Shown here: positions 16,884 through 25,096 of the stretch, piece after piece
Position numbering within the stretch: the first letter of the stretch is position 1
How the letters are laid out: each line of letters begins with the position of its first letter
Assembly: GCF_000377205.1 (NCBI RefSeq)
Contig: NZ_KB897910.1
Coordinates: 50,689-114,688, forward strand
Source: Thioalkalivibrio sp. ALJ3
Lineage (GTDB): Bacteria; Pseudomonadota; Gammaproteobacteria; Ectothiorhodospirales; Ectothiorhodospiraceae
DNA length: 64,000 bases
Reading direction: 5' to 3'
Notes under the pieces: model-generated
The model's database searches: none
What the model saw: only the letters and a program-made list of their open reading frames with translations
What the model was told of the DNA's origin: nothing
Made by a program: the position numbers and the translations under genes

Positions 16884-18307
16884 TGAAACGGCGTAATTTC
16901 CTGCTGGCCGCCGGCGCGGCAATGCTGCCGGCAACCACCCTGACCCGGGTAATGGCCGAAACGGGTCACGAGCACCACAACGAGGGCGATGCCACGCCCG
17001 GCGAACGCACCGAACAGGGCTACATGCCGGTGCACACGCCGAACGGCTGGACCCTGCCGTACGAGATGAACAACGGCGTGAAGGAGTTCCACCTGGTCGC
17101 CGAGGAGATCGAGCACGAGTTCGCGCCCGGTTCGGTGGCCAAGTGCTGGGGCTACAACGGCACCACCCCGGGGCCGACCATCGAGGCGGTGGAGGGCGAC
17201 AAGGTCCGTATCTACGTGACCAATCGCCTGCCGGAATACACCTCGGTGCACTGGCACGGCATCCATCTGCCTTCCGGCATGGACGGTGTGAAGGGTGTGA
17301 CCCAGCCGCCGATCCACCCGGGGGAGACCTTCGTCTACGAGTTCGAACTGAACCAGCACGGCACGCACATGTACCACCCGCATGCCGACGAGATGGTGCA
17401 GATGGCGATGGGGATGATGGGGATGTTCATCATCCACCCGAAGGACGGCGAGATCGAGCCGGTGGACCGCGACTACGCGATCCTGCTGCACAACTGGGCG
17501 CTGCATCCCGGTACCCGCACGCCCGATCCGTCGATCATGGTCGACTTCGACCTGTGGTCGATGAACTCCAAGGTGTTCCCGGCCATCGACTCGCTGGTGG
17601 CGAAGACCGGCGAGCGGGTGCGCATCCGCATGGGCAACCTCTCGATGTGGAACCACCCGATGCACGTGCACGGGGTGTCCTTCGAGGTGACCGGCTCCGA
17701 TGGCGGGCGCTGGCCGCGCGAGCAGTGGCGCAAGGAGACCACCGAGATCGTGGCGGTGGGCCAGACCCGGGATATCGAGTTCATCGCACCACCCGGTGAT
17801 TGGGCGTTCCACTGCCACATGACCCACCACACGATGAACCCGATGGGGCACGGCATCGCCAACACCCTGGGTGTGGACCAGTCCGGCCTCGAGGAGGAGA
17901 TCCGCTCCCTGCTGCCCGGCTACATGGCGATGGGTGAACACGGTATGGCGGACCACCAGGACCATACCGATGGCGGCCACATGCGCGGTCCCGAGAACAC
18001 CCTGCCGATGGGTATGGGACATGGACCGTTCGGCAACATCGGTATGGGCGGCATGTTCACACTGGTCAAGGTGCGTGACGACCAGGAGCCTGGGGACTTC
18101 AGCGATCCGGGCTGGTACTGGCACCCGGAAGGTGAGGTCGCCTGGAGAGTGAGCAGTGACCCCGATTTCGGCAATCCGGTCCGTCGCGGCAAGGTCGCGG
18201 ATGCGGATTCCGATGGGCTCCCGACCCCCAGCCGTGATGCCCACGGTGGGCATGGAGGTCATGGGGGACATGGAGGACACAACGGCCACGGAGGCCACAA
18301 CCACTGA
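16883..18307 (+). CDS. Multicopper oxidase (copper tolerance type), Tat-exported
   Basis: A 474-residue periplasmic oxidase. The N-terminus has a twin-arginine signal (KRRNFLLAAGA). Copper ligands appear in the usual four clusters: HWHGIHLPSG, MYHPHADEM, NHPMHVHGVSF and HCHMTHHTMNPMG, the last giving the type-1 Cys and a plausible Met axial ligand. This matches the CopA/CueO-related enzymes that oxidise Cu(I) to Cu(II). A Met/His-rich stretch before the end and a HGGHGGHGGH tail add further metal-binding residues. Its ATG overlaps the TolC-family stop, so translation is coupled. Confidence 0.93.
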   Translation: MKRRNFLLAAGAAMLPATTLTRVMAETGHEHHNEGDATPGERTEQGYMPVHTPNGWTLPYEMNNGVKEFHLVAEEIEHEFAPGSVAKCWGYNGTTPGPTIEAVEGDKVRIYVTNRLPEYTSVHWHGIHLPSGMDGVKGVTQPPIHPGETFVYEFELNQHGTHMYHPHADEMVQMAMGMMGMFIIHPKDGEIEPVDRDYAILLHNWALHPGTRTPDPSIMVDFDLWSMNSKVFPAIDSLVAKTGERVRIRMGNLSMWNHPMHVHGVSFEVTGSDGGRWPREQWRKETTEIVAVGQTRDIEFIAPPGDWAFHCHMTHHTMNPMGHGIANTLGVDQSGLEEEIRSLLPGYMAMGEHGMADHQDHTDGGHMRGPENTLPMGMGHGPFGNIGMGGMFTLVKVRDDQEPGDFSDPGWYWHPEGEVAWRVSSDPDFGNPVRRGKVADADSDGLPTPSRDAHGGHGGHGGHGGHNGHGGHNH

Positions 18308-18414
18308 GCTTCCACCGGCACGGGCTCCGGGACTGACACAAGGTGGCCCCGGTGGCCCGCGGTCGGTGGACTCTGACACGACACAACTGCACTTGTATAA
18401 AGAGGAAACTCATC

Positions 18415-18783
18415 ATGATGACGATTCGTACCCGCAATACCCTGCGTTCGGCTCTTGCAGCCCTGCTACTCGCTTTTGCCTCTCCCCTGCTGGCCCACGA
18501 AGGCGAGATGGGGCAGGTCCCGGAGGATGGCTCTACAGTGCAGGGCACCCCGGAGGAGATCGGGATTCACTTCGATGGCGCGATGCGCATTACCCAGTTC
18601 GATGTGATTGGCCCGCAGGGCCGCGTGTCTCTGGAAAACAAGCCGGGCAGTGACCCGACCGAGGAATACCATGTGCAACCGGCCGGCACGATGGAGCCCG
18701 GCAATTACGAGGTGCGCTGGCGCGGCCTGGCTCGCGACGGCCACATGATGTCCGGGACCTTCCGCTTTACGGTAGAGGACTGA
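18415..18783 (+). CDS. copC: Periplasmic copper-binding protein CopC
   Basis: A 122-residue precursor with a Sec signal peptide ending LLAHEGEM; cleavage after Ala27 leaves His28 as residue one. Together with Asp108 and His110 (RDGHMMSG) this reproduces the Cu(II) His-brace site described for CopC proteins. No Met-rich Cu(I) loop is visible, so a Cu(II)-only CopC is likely. An AGAGGAA site precedes tandem ATGs at 18415 and 18418. The 107-bp gap after the oxidase gene may hold its own promoter, but the best -10 candidate overlaps the ribosome binding site. Confidence 0.92.
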   Translation: MMTIRTRNTLRSALAALLLAFASPLLAHEGEMGQVPEDGSTVQGTPEEIGIHFDGAMRITQFDVIGPQGRVSLENKPGSDPTEEYHVQPAGTMEPGNYEVRWRGLARDGHMMSGTFRFTVED

Positions 18784-18786
18784 GCC

Positions 18787-19695
18787 GTGGCCTGGCTGTC
18801 TGCGCTTGCCGGTGTGGATGCCTGGACGGTCGCCATGATCCTGGTGGCGGCCGGCTTCTATGCCGGTGCCTTGCTGGCGGCCGGAGCGGTGTTGTTTCGC
18901 CTGGCGTTTCCGGATCTGCCCGATCCGGAACGTCGGGCGGCCAGCCGCACGGGGGCGATCGCGGCCTGGGTCGCGATCGTGCTGGCCCTGATCGAGTGGC
19001 CACTGCAAGCCGGGTATCTCGGCGGTGGCAATGGTGCGGCCGCCTTCGACCCGGCGCTGCTCGGGATGGTGTTCGAGGGCGCTCAGGGGACCCAGCTTAT
19101 CCTCGCCGTGAGCGGTTTGCTGCTGGTGCAGGCGATCCTGCTGGATGCCCGACGCCTTCCGGGCCTTGGGCATGGCCTGAGTCTTGGAGGCGTGTTGCTG
19201 GTCATGCTGGCCTTCGTGCAGGTCGGGCATACGGTCGACGAACCCCGATGGCTGCTGGGCAGCCTGCTGGTGGTCCACCTGCTGGCAGCCGCGTTCTGGA
19301 TCGGCTCGCTGTGGCCGCTGTATCGCCTGGCGGGGCACCCACCTGGCGGAATGGATGCCGTACGTATCCTGGATCGTTTCGGTCGGGTGGCGGTGTTCGG
19401 TGTCGGCCTGCTGGTGCTCGCGGGTGTTGTCCTGGCTGCGCTGCTGCTCGGTGGCGTCACACCACTGCTCACGACCGGCTACGGGCAGTTCCTGATCGGC
19501 AAGGTACTGATCGTCGCGCTGCTCCTGCTGCTGGCGGCGTCCAACAAGTGGCGCCTGGTGCCGGCTTTCGAGCGGGGCGAGCCTCGGGCCTCGCAGCGCC
19601 TCCGGCGCAGTATTGCGCTGGAGATCGGGCTGGTGGGGCTGGTGCTGCTGGTCACGGCCGTACTGACCATGGTCAGTTCCCCGGCCAACGGGTAG
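18787..19695 (+). CDS. copD: CopD-family inner-membrane copper protein
   Basis: A 302-residue integral membrane protein with about eight predicted hydrophobic helices and a CopD-domain C-terminal half, including the conserved-looking VGHTVDEPRW and LVVHLLAAAFWIGSLWPL segments whose His residues may bind metal. CopD works with CopC in moving copper across the inner membrane. The start is GTG three bases after the copC stop, with the ribosome binding site inside copC; coupling is therefore tight. The gene ends before a strong hairpin. Confidence 0.88.
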   Translation: MAWLSALAGVDAWTVAMILVAAGFYAGALLAAGAVLFRLAFPDLPDPERRAASRTGAIAAWVAIVLALIEWPLQAGYLGGGNGAAAFDPALLGMVFEGAQGTQLILAVSGLLLVQAILLDARRLPGLGHGLSLGGVLLVMLAFVQVGHTVDEPRWLLGSLLVVHLLAAAFWIGSLWPLYRLAGHPPGGMDAVRILDRFGRVAVFGVGLLVLAGVVLAALLLGGVTPLLTTGYGQFLIGKVLIVALLLLLAASNKWRLVPAFERGEPRASQRLRRSIALEIGLVGLVLLVTAVLTMVSSPANG

Positions 19696-19702
19696 AGAAA
19701 GG

Positions 19703-19730
19703 GGCACCTCCCGGACATCCGGGAGGTGCC
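19703..19730. terminator. Hairpin between convergent copD and the serine protease gene
   Basis: A perfect 12-bp inverted repeat (GGCACCTCCCGG / CCGGGAGGTGCC) with an ACAT loop lies 8 bp after copD and 9 bp after the end of the protease gene on the other strand. Its symmetry would serve both directions. No long T tract follows on the plus strand, so termination efficiency is unproven. Confidence 0.75.
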
Positions 19731-19738
19731 ATTGGGTA

Positions 19739-20863
19739 TCAGATCGGGCGCTGGGCGACAGTGGCCTCGAGTTCGACCTCCTCACCCTCGCGCAGGAGCT
19801 TGATTGACAGATCGGAGCCCGGATCGGTACGGGCGATGATGTTCAGAGCCTCGCGCGGGCTGTTGACCGTGTCGCCATTGAGGTGGGTGATCACGTCGCC
19901 GATCTCGATGCCGGCGTCCTGGGCCGGGCCGTCGCGCAGGATGCCGGCGACCAGCACTCCGCGCGGGGCATCCAGCCCGAAAGAGTCGGCCAACTCGCGG
20001 TTCATCGCCTGGACCTCGATGCCCAGCCAGCCGCGGGCGACATAGCCTTGTTCGATGATCTCGGTCATGACCTCGCGGGCGAGGTCAACGGGGATTGCGA
20101 AGCCGATGCCGTGGGAGCCGCCCGAGCGCGAGAATATGGCCGTATTGATGCCGATGACCTCACCTTTGGCGTTGATGAGGGCGCCACCGGAGTTGCCGGG
20201 GTTGATCGCTGCGTCGGTCTGGATAAAGTCCTCGAAGGTGTTGATCCCGAGCTGGTTGCGCCCAGTGGCGGAGACGATCCCCTGGGTCACGGTCTGCCCG
20301 ACCCCGAAGGGGTTGCCGATCGCGAGCACGACGTCGCCGACGCGCAGTTCGCGGGAGTGGCCGACCGTGGCCACCGCCACGCCGTCGGTGCGGATGCGCA
20401 GGACGGCGAGGTCGGTATCGGGGTCGATGCCGATGATTTCGGCCGGGTGGGAATCGCCATTGGGCAGGACGACGGCGATTGCGTCGGCTTCCTCGATCAC
20501 GTGGTGATTGGTCAGGATATGGCCCCGATCGGTCATGATCACGCCGGAGCCCAGGCTGGCCTGTTCGGTGTCGCCCGGCGGCATGGGCTGGCCAAAGAAT
20601 TCGTGCAGGTCGAGGACGCCGGGGGTGTCGAGCACGCGCGAGGTCATGATGTTGACCACAGCGGGCGCGGCCCGCTCGACGCCGTCGGCATAGCTGACGG
20701 CGGCATCCTGATTGACCGACGTGGAGAAGGGGTCGGCGACCTGCAATTCCGCCCGGTCGCTACGATCGCGATCCAGGACGTGCGGAAAGAACACGGCCAC
20801 GACCACGGCGATCGCGACGCCGGTCAGGGCGGCTTGCAGCAGGAAACGCGAGAAATTCACCAT
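19739..20863 (-). CDS. Membrane-anchored DegS/AlgW-type trypsin-like serine protease
   Basis: About 374 residues: an N-terminal membrane anchor (LQAALTGVAIAVVVAVFF), a trypsin-like domain with catalytic His in TNHHV, Asp in DPDTDLAVL and Ser in INPGNSGGAL, and a single PDZ domain at the C-terminus. One PDZ plus an anchor is the DegS/AlgW pattern; those proteases sense misfolded outer-membrane proteins and cut the anti-sigma factor RseA/MucA. ATG 20863 gives the typical short cytoplasmic N-terminus. The upstream bases are AT-rich and probably carry the promoter, divergent from the Nif3-like gene. Confidence 0.9.
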   Translation of the reverse strand: MVNFSRFLLQAALTGVAIAVVVAVFFPHVLDRDRSDRAELQVADPFSTSVNQDAAVSYADGVERAAPAVVNIMTSRVLDTPGVLDLHEFFGQPMPPGDTEQASLGSGVIMTDRGHILTNHHVIEEADAIAVVLPNGDSHPAEIIGIDPDTDLAVLRIRTDGVAVATVGHSRELRVGDVVLAIGNPFGVGQTVTQGIVSATGRNQLGINTFEDFIQTDAAINPGNSGGALINAKGEVIGINTAIFSRSGGSHGIGFAIPVDLAREVMTEIIEQGYVARGWLGIEVQAMNRELADSFGLDAPRGVLVAGILRDGPAQDAGIEIGDVITHLNGDTVNSPREALNIIARTDPGSDLSIKLLREGEEVELEATVAQRPI

Positions 20864-20930
20864 ATAGCGAATATACCGAAATGGGATGGGCTGCACAGCC
20901 GCCGATCCCGGTTTAGCCGGAGAACCCGTC

Positions 20931-21680
20931 GTGATCGAACGTGATGTATTGATGCAGGCCCTGAACGAGGAGCTCCAGCCGGAGCGCTTTCGCGACTACT
21001 GCCCAAACGGGCTGCAGGTGGAGGGGCGATCGGAGGTGCGCCGCATCGTCAGCGGGGTCACGGCATCGCTGCCACTGATCGACGCCGCGATCGAGGACGG
21101 GGCTGACACGATCCTGGTGCACCACGGCTATTTCTGGAAGGGCGAACCGGAGGTGGTGACCGGCATGAAGCGCGAACGCCTGCGCCGGCTACTGGAGCAC
21201 GATATCAACCTGGTGGCCTACCACCTGCCGCTGGACGCGCACCCGGAGCTGGGCAACAACACGCAGCTGGCCAATCGTCTCGGCTTTGCGATCGAGGGAG
21301 TGCTGCGCGAGGACGGCGTGGGCCAGTACGGACGGCCCGCCGCCGAGGTGTCGGGTGCGGATTTGCGCGACCACATCTCGGCTGTACTCGAGCGTGAGTG
21401 CCTGTGGGTGCCGGGTGGCGAGCGGCCGATCCGGCGGGTCGCCTGGTGTACCGGTGGGGCGCAGTCATTGCTGATGGGGGCGGCGGCGCAGGGCGTGGAC
21501 GCCTATATCAGTGGCGAGATCTCCGAGCAGACTACCCACGAGGCGCGTGAAACGGGTGTGCACTACTTTGCCGCCGGGCATCATGCGACCGAGCGGTACG
21601 GGGCGCCCGCCCTGGGAGAGTGGTGCGCGCAGCGTTTCGGTCTGGAGCACCGGTTTATCGACATCGACAACCCCGCCTGA
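20931..21680 (+). CDS. Nif3-like dinuclear metal centre protein (YbgI family)
   Basis: A 249-residue Nif3 family protein. Metal ligands visible in order: ILVHHGYFW (His pair), AYHLPLDAHPELGNN (His and Asp) and the C-terminal AAGHHATERYG. E. coli YbgI is a GTP cyclohydrolase-1 type-2-like fold of uncertain role, and the family's true function is unsettled. The start is GTG 20931 with GGAGAA upstream; an ATG at 20886 would start within the divergent promoter region. The order protease-Nif3-petABC is common in gammaproteobacteria. Confidence 0.9.
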   Translation: MIERDVLMQALNEELQPERFRDYCPNGLQVEGRSEVRRIVSGVTASLPLIDAAIEDGADTILVHHGYFWKGEPEVVTGMKRERLRRLLEHDINLVAYHLPLDAHPELGNNTQLANRLGFAIEGVLREDGVGQYGRPAAEVSGADLRDHISAVLERECLWVPGGERPIRRVAWCTGGAQSLLMGAAAQGVDAYISGEISEQTTHEARETGVHYFAAGHHATERYGAPALGEWCAQRFGLEHRFIDIDNPA

Positions 21681-21967
21681 ACCGGGGCTTCGGCGTGCGC
21701 ACATTGACGGGACATTTTACGCACACCGTGAGCATCGAAATGCTGCCTTTATTATGAGTTACTTATGGTCTTCCAGCCGCTATTGACGGGCCTGTGCGCC
21801 CTGTCTTAAGGCGTTCACCTACTTGACCTTATTAGCGTGTTCGGGAATTCTATCGGATTTTACTGACCGCCTACGGGCGGTCCGTTCCGCGGGGCCTTGC
21901 GTGCCCCCGTGCCAGCGCAGTGCGGTTGCCGGAACACGATTTCAACACGTTGTTTGGAGAGACAAAC
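21681..21967 (+). promoter_or_regulatory. Leader and promoter region of the petABC operon
   Basis: This 287-bp gap is clearly more AT-rich than its surroundings and precedes petA. Three TTGAC hexamers that could be -35 elements occur at 21703, 21783 and 21823. None has a convincing -10 at ideal distance, so I do not pick a start site. No strong terminator for the Nif3-like gene is visible. Confidence 0.45.
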
Positions 21968-22570
21968 ATGGCAAACCAAGGCGTAAATCGAGGCCGTCGC
22001 CGGTTCCTCGTCGCCGCGACATCCGTCGTAGGCGGAGCCGGGGTCGTGGCGGTGGCGACTCCGTTCCTGGCGTCCTTGCAGCCCAGCGCTCGCGCTCAGG
22101 CGGCAGGAGCTCCGGTCGAGTTCGACGTGTCCGAGGTCGAGCCCGGTCAGCGCGTCAGCATCGAATGGCGCGGTCAGCCGATCTGGATCGTGCGGCGGAC
22201 TGACGAGATGCTGGAAGGTTTGTCCAAGGTGACTGATCGCCTGCGCGATCCGGACTCCGAAAACGAAGCCCAGCAACCGGAATACGCGCAGAATGAGCAT
22301 CGCTCGATCAAGCCGGAAATCCTGGTGCTGATCGGGATCTGCACCCACCTCGGGTGCTCGCCCACGTTCCGCCCGGAAATCGGTCATCCCGATATGGGTT
22401 CCGACTGGCAGGGCGGCTGGCTGTGCGGCTGCCACGGTTCGCGCTTCGACATGGCCGGTCGCGTCTACCGCAACATGCCGGCGGTCGACAACCTCGAGGT
22501 GCCGCCCCACCACTACATCACGGATGACCTGCTGCTTGTGGGTGAAGACGAAGACGGAGGGACTGTCTAA
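21968..22570 (+). CDS. petA: Ubiquinol-cytochrome c reductase Rieske iron-sulfur subunit
   Basis: A 200-residue subunit of cytochrome bc1. It begins with a twin-arginine-containing signal anchor (RGRRRFLVAATSVVGGAGVV) that stays as the single membrane helix. The [2Fe-2S] cluster ligands lie in CTHLGC (125-130) and CGCHGSRFD (156-164). It oxidises ubiquinol and passes electrons to cytochrome c1. ATG 21968 follows GGAGAGACA. The stop overlaps the petB start, so the three pet genes form a coupled operon. Confidence 0.96.
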   Translation: MANQGVNRGRRRFLVAATSVVGGAGVVAVATPFLASLQPSARAQAAGAPVEFDVSEVEPGQRVSIEWRGQPIWIVRRTDEMLEGLSKVTDRLRDPDSENEAQQPEYAQNEHRSIKPEILVLIGICTHLGCSPTFRPEIGHPDMGSDWQGGWLCGCHGSRFDMAGRVYRNMPAVDNLEVPPHHYITDDLLLVGEDEDGGTV

Positions 22571-23979
22571 TGGCCGGTAACCCCGCTGAGAAGTGGCAGG
22601 GCGGTCTGCTGGGCTGGATCGATGCCCGGTTCCCGCTCTCGCAGATGTGGAATGAGCATCTGGCTCAGTATTACGCACCGAAGAACTTCAACTTCTGGTA
22701 CTTCTTCGGCTCCCTTGCCCTGCTGGTGCTGGTCATCCAGATCGTCTCCGGCATCTTCCTGACCATGTTCTACAAGCCCGATGCGGATCTTGCGTTCGCG
22801 TCGGTCGAGTACATCATGCGTGACGTGGAGTGGGGCTGGCTGATTCGCTACATGCACTCCACCGGCGCCTCGATGTTCTTCGTGGTCGTCTATCTGCACA
22901 TGTTCCGCGCGCTGCTGTACGGCTCCTACAAGAAGCCACGCGAGCTGATCTGGATCTTCGGTGTGCTGATCTATCTGGTGCTGATGGCCGAGGCCTTTGC
23001 CGGCTACCTGCTGCCGTGGGGTCAGATGTCCTACTGGGGCGCGCAGGTGATCGTGAACCTGTTCCAGACAATCCCGTACATCGGACCGGATCTGGTGACC
23101 TGGATTCGTGGTGACTTCCTGCTGTCCGATGCCACGCTGACGCGCTTCTTCGCGCTGCACGTGATTGCCCTGCCGCTGGTGCTGATCCTGCTGGTGGCCG
23201 CGCACATCATCGCGCTGCACGAAGTGGGTTCGAACAACCCCGACGGCGTCGAAATCAAGAAGAACAAGGACGAGAACGGCATCCCGAAGGACGGCATCCC
23301 GTTCCACCCGTACTACACCGTGAAGGACATCGTCGGCGTCGGCGTCTTCCTGATGGTGTTCGCGGTGATCATGTTCTTCTTCCCGATGGGCGGTGGCTTG
23401 TTCCTGAAGCCGGACAACATGATCCCGGCCGATCCGTTGGTGACCCCCGAACTGATTCCGCCGGTTTGGTACTTCACCTCGATGTACTCGGTGCTGCGTT
23501 CCGTGCCGGATCCGTTCCTCGGGGTGGTGGCCATGGGCCTGGCCGTGGTGATGCTGTTCTTTATCCCATGGCTGGACCGCAACCCGGTTCTGTCGATGCG
23601 CTATCGCTCGTTCGCGGCCAAGTTCAACCTGGCGGCGTTCGTGGTCGCGTTCGTGATCCTCGGCTGGTTGGGTCTGCAGCAGGCAACCACGATGGTCAGC
23701 GAGATGAGCTTCCGCTGGTCCATCGTGTACTTCGCGTTCTTCTTCCTGCTGTGGTTCCTCAGCAAGGAGCGTTCCGCGGTGTTCAGCCTGGTCGCGTTTG
23801 CGGTGGTTGTGGGTATCTACACGATCTACGACATCCTGCGTTTCGATCCGAGTGACGCCAGCATGATTATGTGGTCCTGGCTGATCCCGACCGTGCACCT
23901 GTTTGTCTGCATGGTGGCTCCGGTGTTTGCCCGGGGTCTGGGTCGTGACCGCGCCGTTCCGGAAAGGGTGACTTCGTAA
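22570..23979 (+). CDS. petB: Cytochrome b subunit of the bc1 complex
   Basis: A 469-residue integral membrane protein carrying hemes bL and bH and the Qo and Qi sites. Heme ligand regions are visible: RYMHSTGAS and YLHMFRALLYGSYKKPRE on one helix pair, FALHVIALPL and HIIALHEVG on the other. The Qo motif PPVW is replaced in form by LIPPVWYF, as usual for bacterial PEWY/PPVW-like variants. It is some 50 residues longer than the shortest bacterial forms, with extra hydrophobic helices at the C-terminus. The stop overlaps petC (TAATG). Confidence 0.96.
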   Translation: MAGNPAEKWQGGLLGWIDARFPLSQMWNEHLAQYYAPKNFNFWYFFGSLALLVLVIQIVSGIFLTMFYKPDADLAFASVEYIMRDVEWGWLIRYMHSTGASMFFVVVYLHMFRALLYGSYKKPRELIWIFGVLIYLVLMAEAFAGYLLPWGQMSYWGAQVIVNLFQTIPYIGPDLVTWIRGDFLLSDATLTRFFALHVIALPLVLILLVAAHIIALHEVGSNNPDGVEIKKNKDENGIPKDGIPFHPYYTVKDIVGVGVFLMVFAVIMFFFPMGGGLFLKPDNMIPADPLVTPELIPPVWYFTSMYSVLRSVPDPFLGVVAMGLAVVMLFFIPWLDRNPVLSMRYRSFAAKFNLAAFVVAFVILGWLGLQQATTMVSEMSFRWSIVYFAFFFLLWFLSKERSAVFSLVAFAVVVGIYTIYDILRFDPSDASMIMWSWLIPTVHLFVCMVAPVFARGLGRDRAVPERVTS

Positions 23980-24722
23980 TGAAAACGTTTATCGCAACGA
24001 CATTCGTGGCCCTCGCGGCCCTGCTCGCAACCCCGGCGGCCATGGCCGCCGGTGGTTCCGGTGACCTGCAAAAGGCCAATGTGGATGTAACCAACCAGGC
24101 GTCGCTTCAGCGGGGCGCCCGGCTGTACATGAACTACTGCATGGCCTGCCATTCCACCCAGTACATGCGCTACAACCGCGTGGGTCGGGACATCGGCCTG
24201 ACTGAGGAGCAGGTGGAGCAGAATTTCATCTTCGTTACCGATCGCGACGGCGAGCTGGTGAATCCGGGCTCGTTGATGACCAACGCCATGACCAAGGAAT
24301 ACGCCGACGAGGCGTTCGGCGTGACCCCTCCGGATCTGACGCTGTCGACCCGGATTCATGGCGAGGACTGGGTCTATACCTTCCTCAAGAGTTTCTACAT
24401 CGATGAAGACCGTCCGCTGGGCGCCAATAACAAGGTGTTCAGCAACGTCGGTATGCCGCACGTGCTGTGGGAGCTGCAGGGCTGGCAGGCGCTGGTCGAG
24501 GACGATGATGGCAATGAACGTCTCGAACTGGTGCGCAATGGTTCCATGACTCCGAGCGAGTACGATCGCGCGGTGCGAGACATCGTCACCTACCTCTCGT
24601 ACATGGGTGAGCCGATGCAGCTCGACCGTCAGCGTATCGGACTGTACGTCCTGATCTTCCTGGCCGTGTTTACCTTGTTGGCCTACTTCTTGAAAAAGGA
24701 GTACTGGAAAGACGTACACTAG
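23979..24722 (+). CDS. petC: Cytochrome c1 subunit of the bc1 complex
   Basis: A 247-residue protein with a Sec signal peptide (TTFVALAALLATPAAMA), one covalent heme site CMACH at 54-58, a probable axial Met in the SLMTNAM segment, and a C-terminal membrane anchor (YVLIFLAVFTLLAYFLKK). It passes electrons from the Rieske protein to soluble cytochrome c or a terminal oxidase. Length fits proteobacterial c1. Last gene of the pet operon, followed by a strong hairpin. Confidence 0.96.
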   Translation: MKTFIATTFVALAALLATPAAMAAGGSGDLQKANVDVTNQASLQRGARLYMNYCMACHSTQYMRYNRVGRDIGLTEEQVEQNFIFVTDRDGELVNPGSLMTNAMTKEYADEAFGVTPPDLTLSTRIHGEDWVYTFLKSFYIDEDRPLGANNKVFSNVGMPHVLWELQGWQALVEDDDGNERLELVRNGSMTPSEYDRAVRDIVTYLSYMGEPMQLDRQRIGLYVLIFLAVFTLLAYFLKKEYWKDVH

Positions 24723-24738
24723 GCGGCCTGAACCGTCG

Positions 24739-24770
24739 CCGGCGGGCACTTACGGATGAGTGCCCGCCGG
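24739..24770 (+). terminator. Terminator hairpin after petC
   Basis: A perfect 12-bp stem (CCGGCGGGCACT / AGTGCCCGCCGG) with an 8-nt loop starts 16 bp after petC and is followed by TGTTATTG, a weak T tract. It would end pet transcription ahead of the MITE and sspA. Confidence 0.8.
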
Positions 24771-24817
24771 TGTTATTGACCGTCTGCCCGGCGCGGGAAG
24801 CCGTTGGATCGGGTAAG

Positions 24818-25082
24818 GGAAACGCTGATTAATGTACACACTCGCGTTGGTACTCCAGGTTTTCCGAGACAAGGCGCGGTGCGCAGCCGGTAGTGGTTCT
24901 ACCGGCAAGTGCCGCAACGCAGGATCGGGGAACCTGGGGTACCAACCCCAAGGGGCTCGGCCGCTTTTGCGTGGGAACGGCGTTGCGCCTCCTTTGTGCA
25001 GAATGACTGCACGGCAGTCACCGCGCCTTGTTCGCACGCAAAAGCGACTCGAGCGCGAGCGTGTACATCAATCAGTGTTTCC
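24818..25082 (+). mobile_element. MITE-like element, copy 1 (about 265 bp)
   Basis: It begins GGAAACGCTGATTAATGTAC and ends with the inverted version GTACATCAATCAGTGTTTCC, so it has imperfect terminal inverted repeats of about 20 bp. Inside are nested inverted repeats, e.g. 24869-24881 against 25019-25031 (ACAAGGCGCGGTG). No transposase-sized frame is present. A longer relative lies inverted at 58910-59219, with near-identical ends and middle blocks. The element fills the space between the petC terminator and the sspA ribosome binding site. Flanks are TAAG and CTAG, not an exact duplication. Confidence 0.85.
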
Positions 25083-25096
25083 CTAGGGAGAAAGCC

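Noticed and set aside
15573..16934. Minus-strand frame with valine/isoleucine-rich repeat opposite the TolC-family gene
   Set aside because: It is the reverse reading of the DHG repeat; the plus-strand protein has a clear signal peptide and TolC helices.
18373..18401. CTGACA-N17-TATAAA promoter candidate upstream of copC
   Set aside because: Good hexamers, but the -10 overlaps the copC ribosome binding site, so a transcript from it would lack that site. Left as a possibility only.
22567..23898. Minus-strand frame rich in His, Gln and Arg opposite petB
   Set aside because: Antisense artefact of hydrophobic membrane codons; no domain.
24832..25086. Short open frames within both MITE copies
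   Set aside because: They exist in both strands, differ between copies and have no start signals or family; they result from the GC-rich palindromic sequence.
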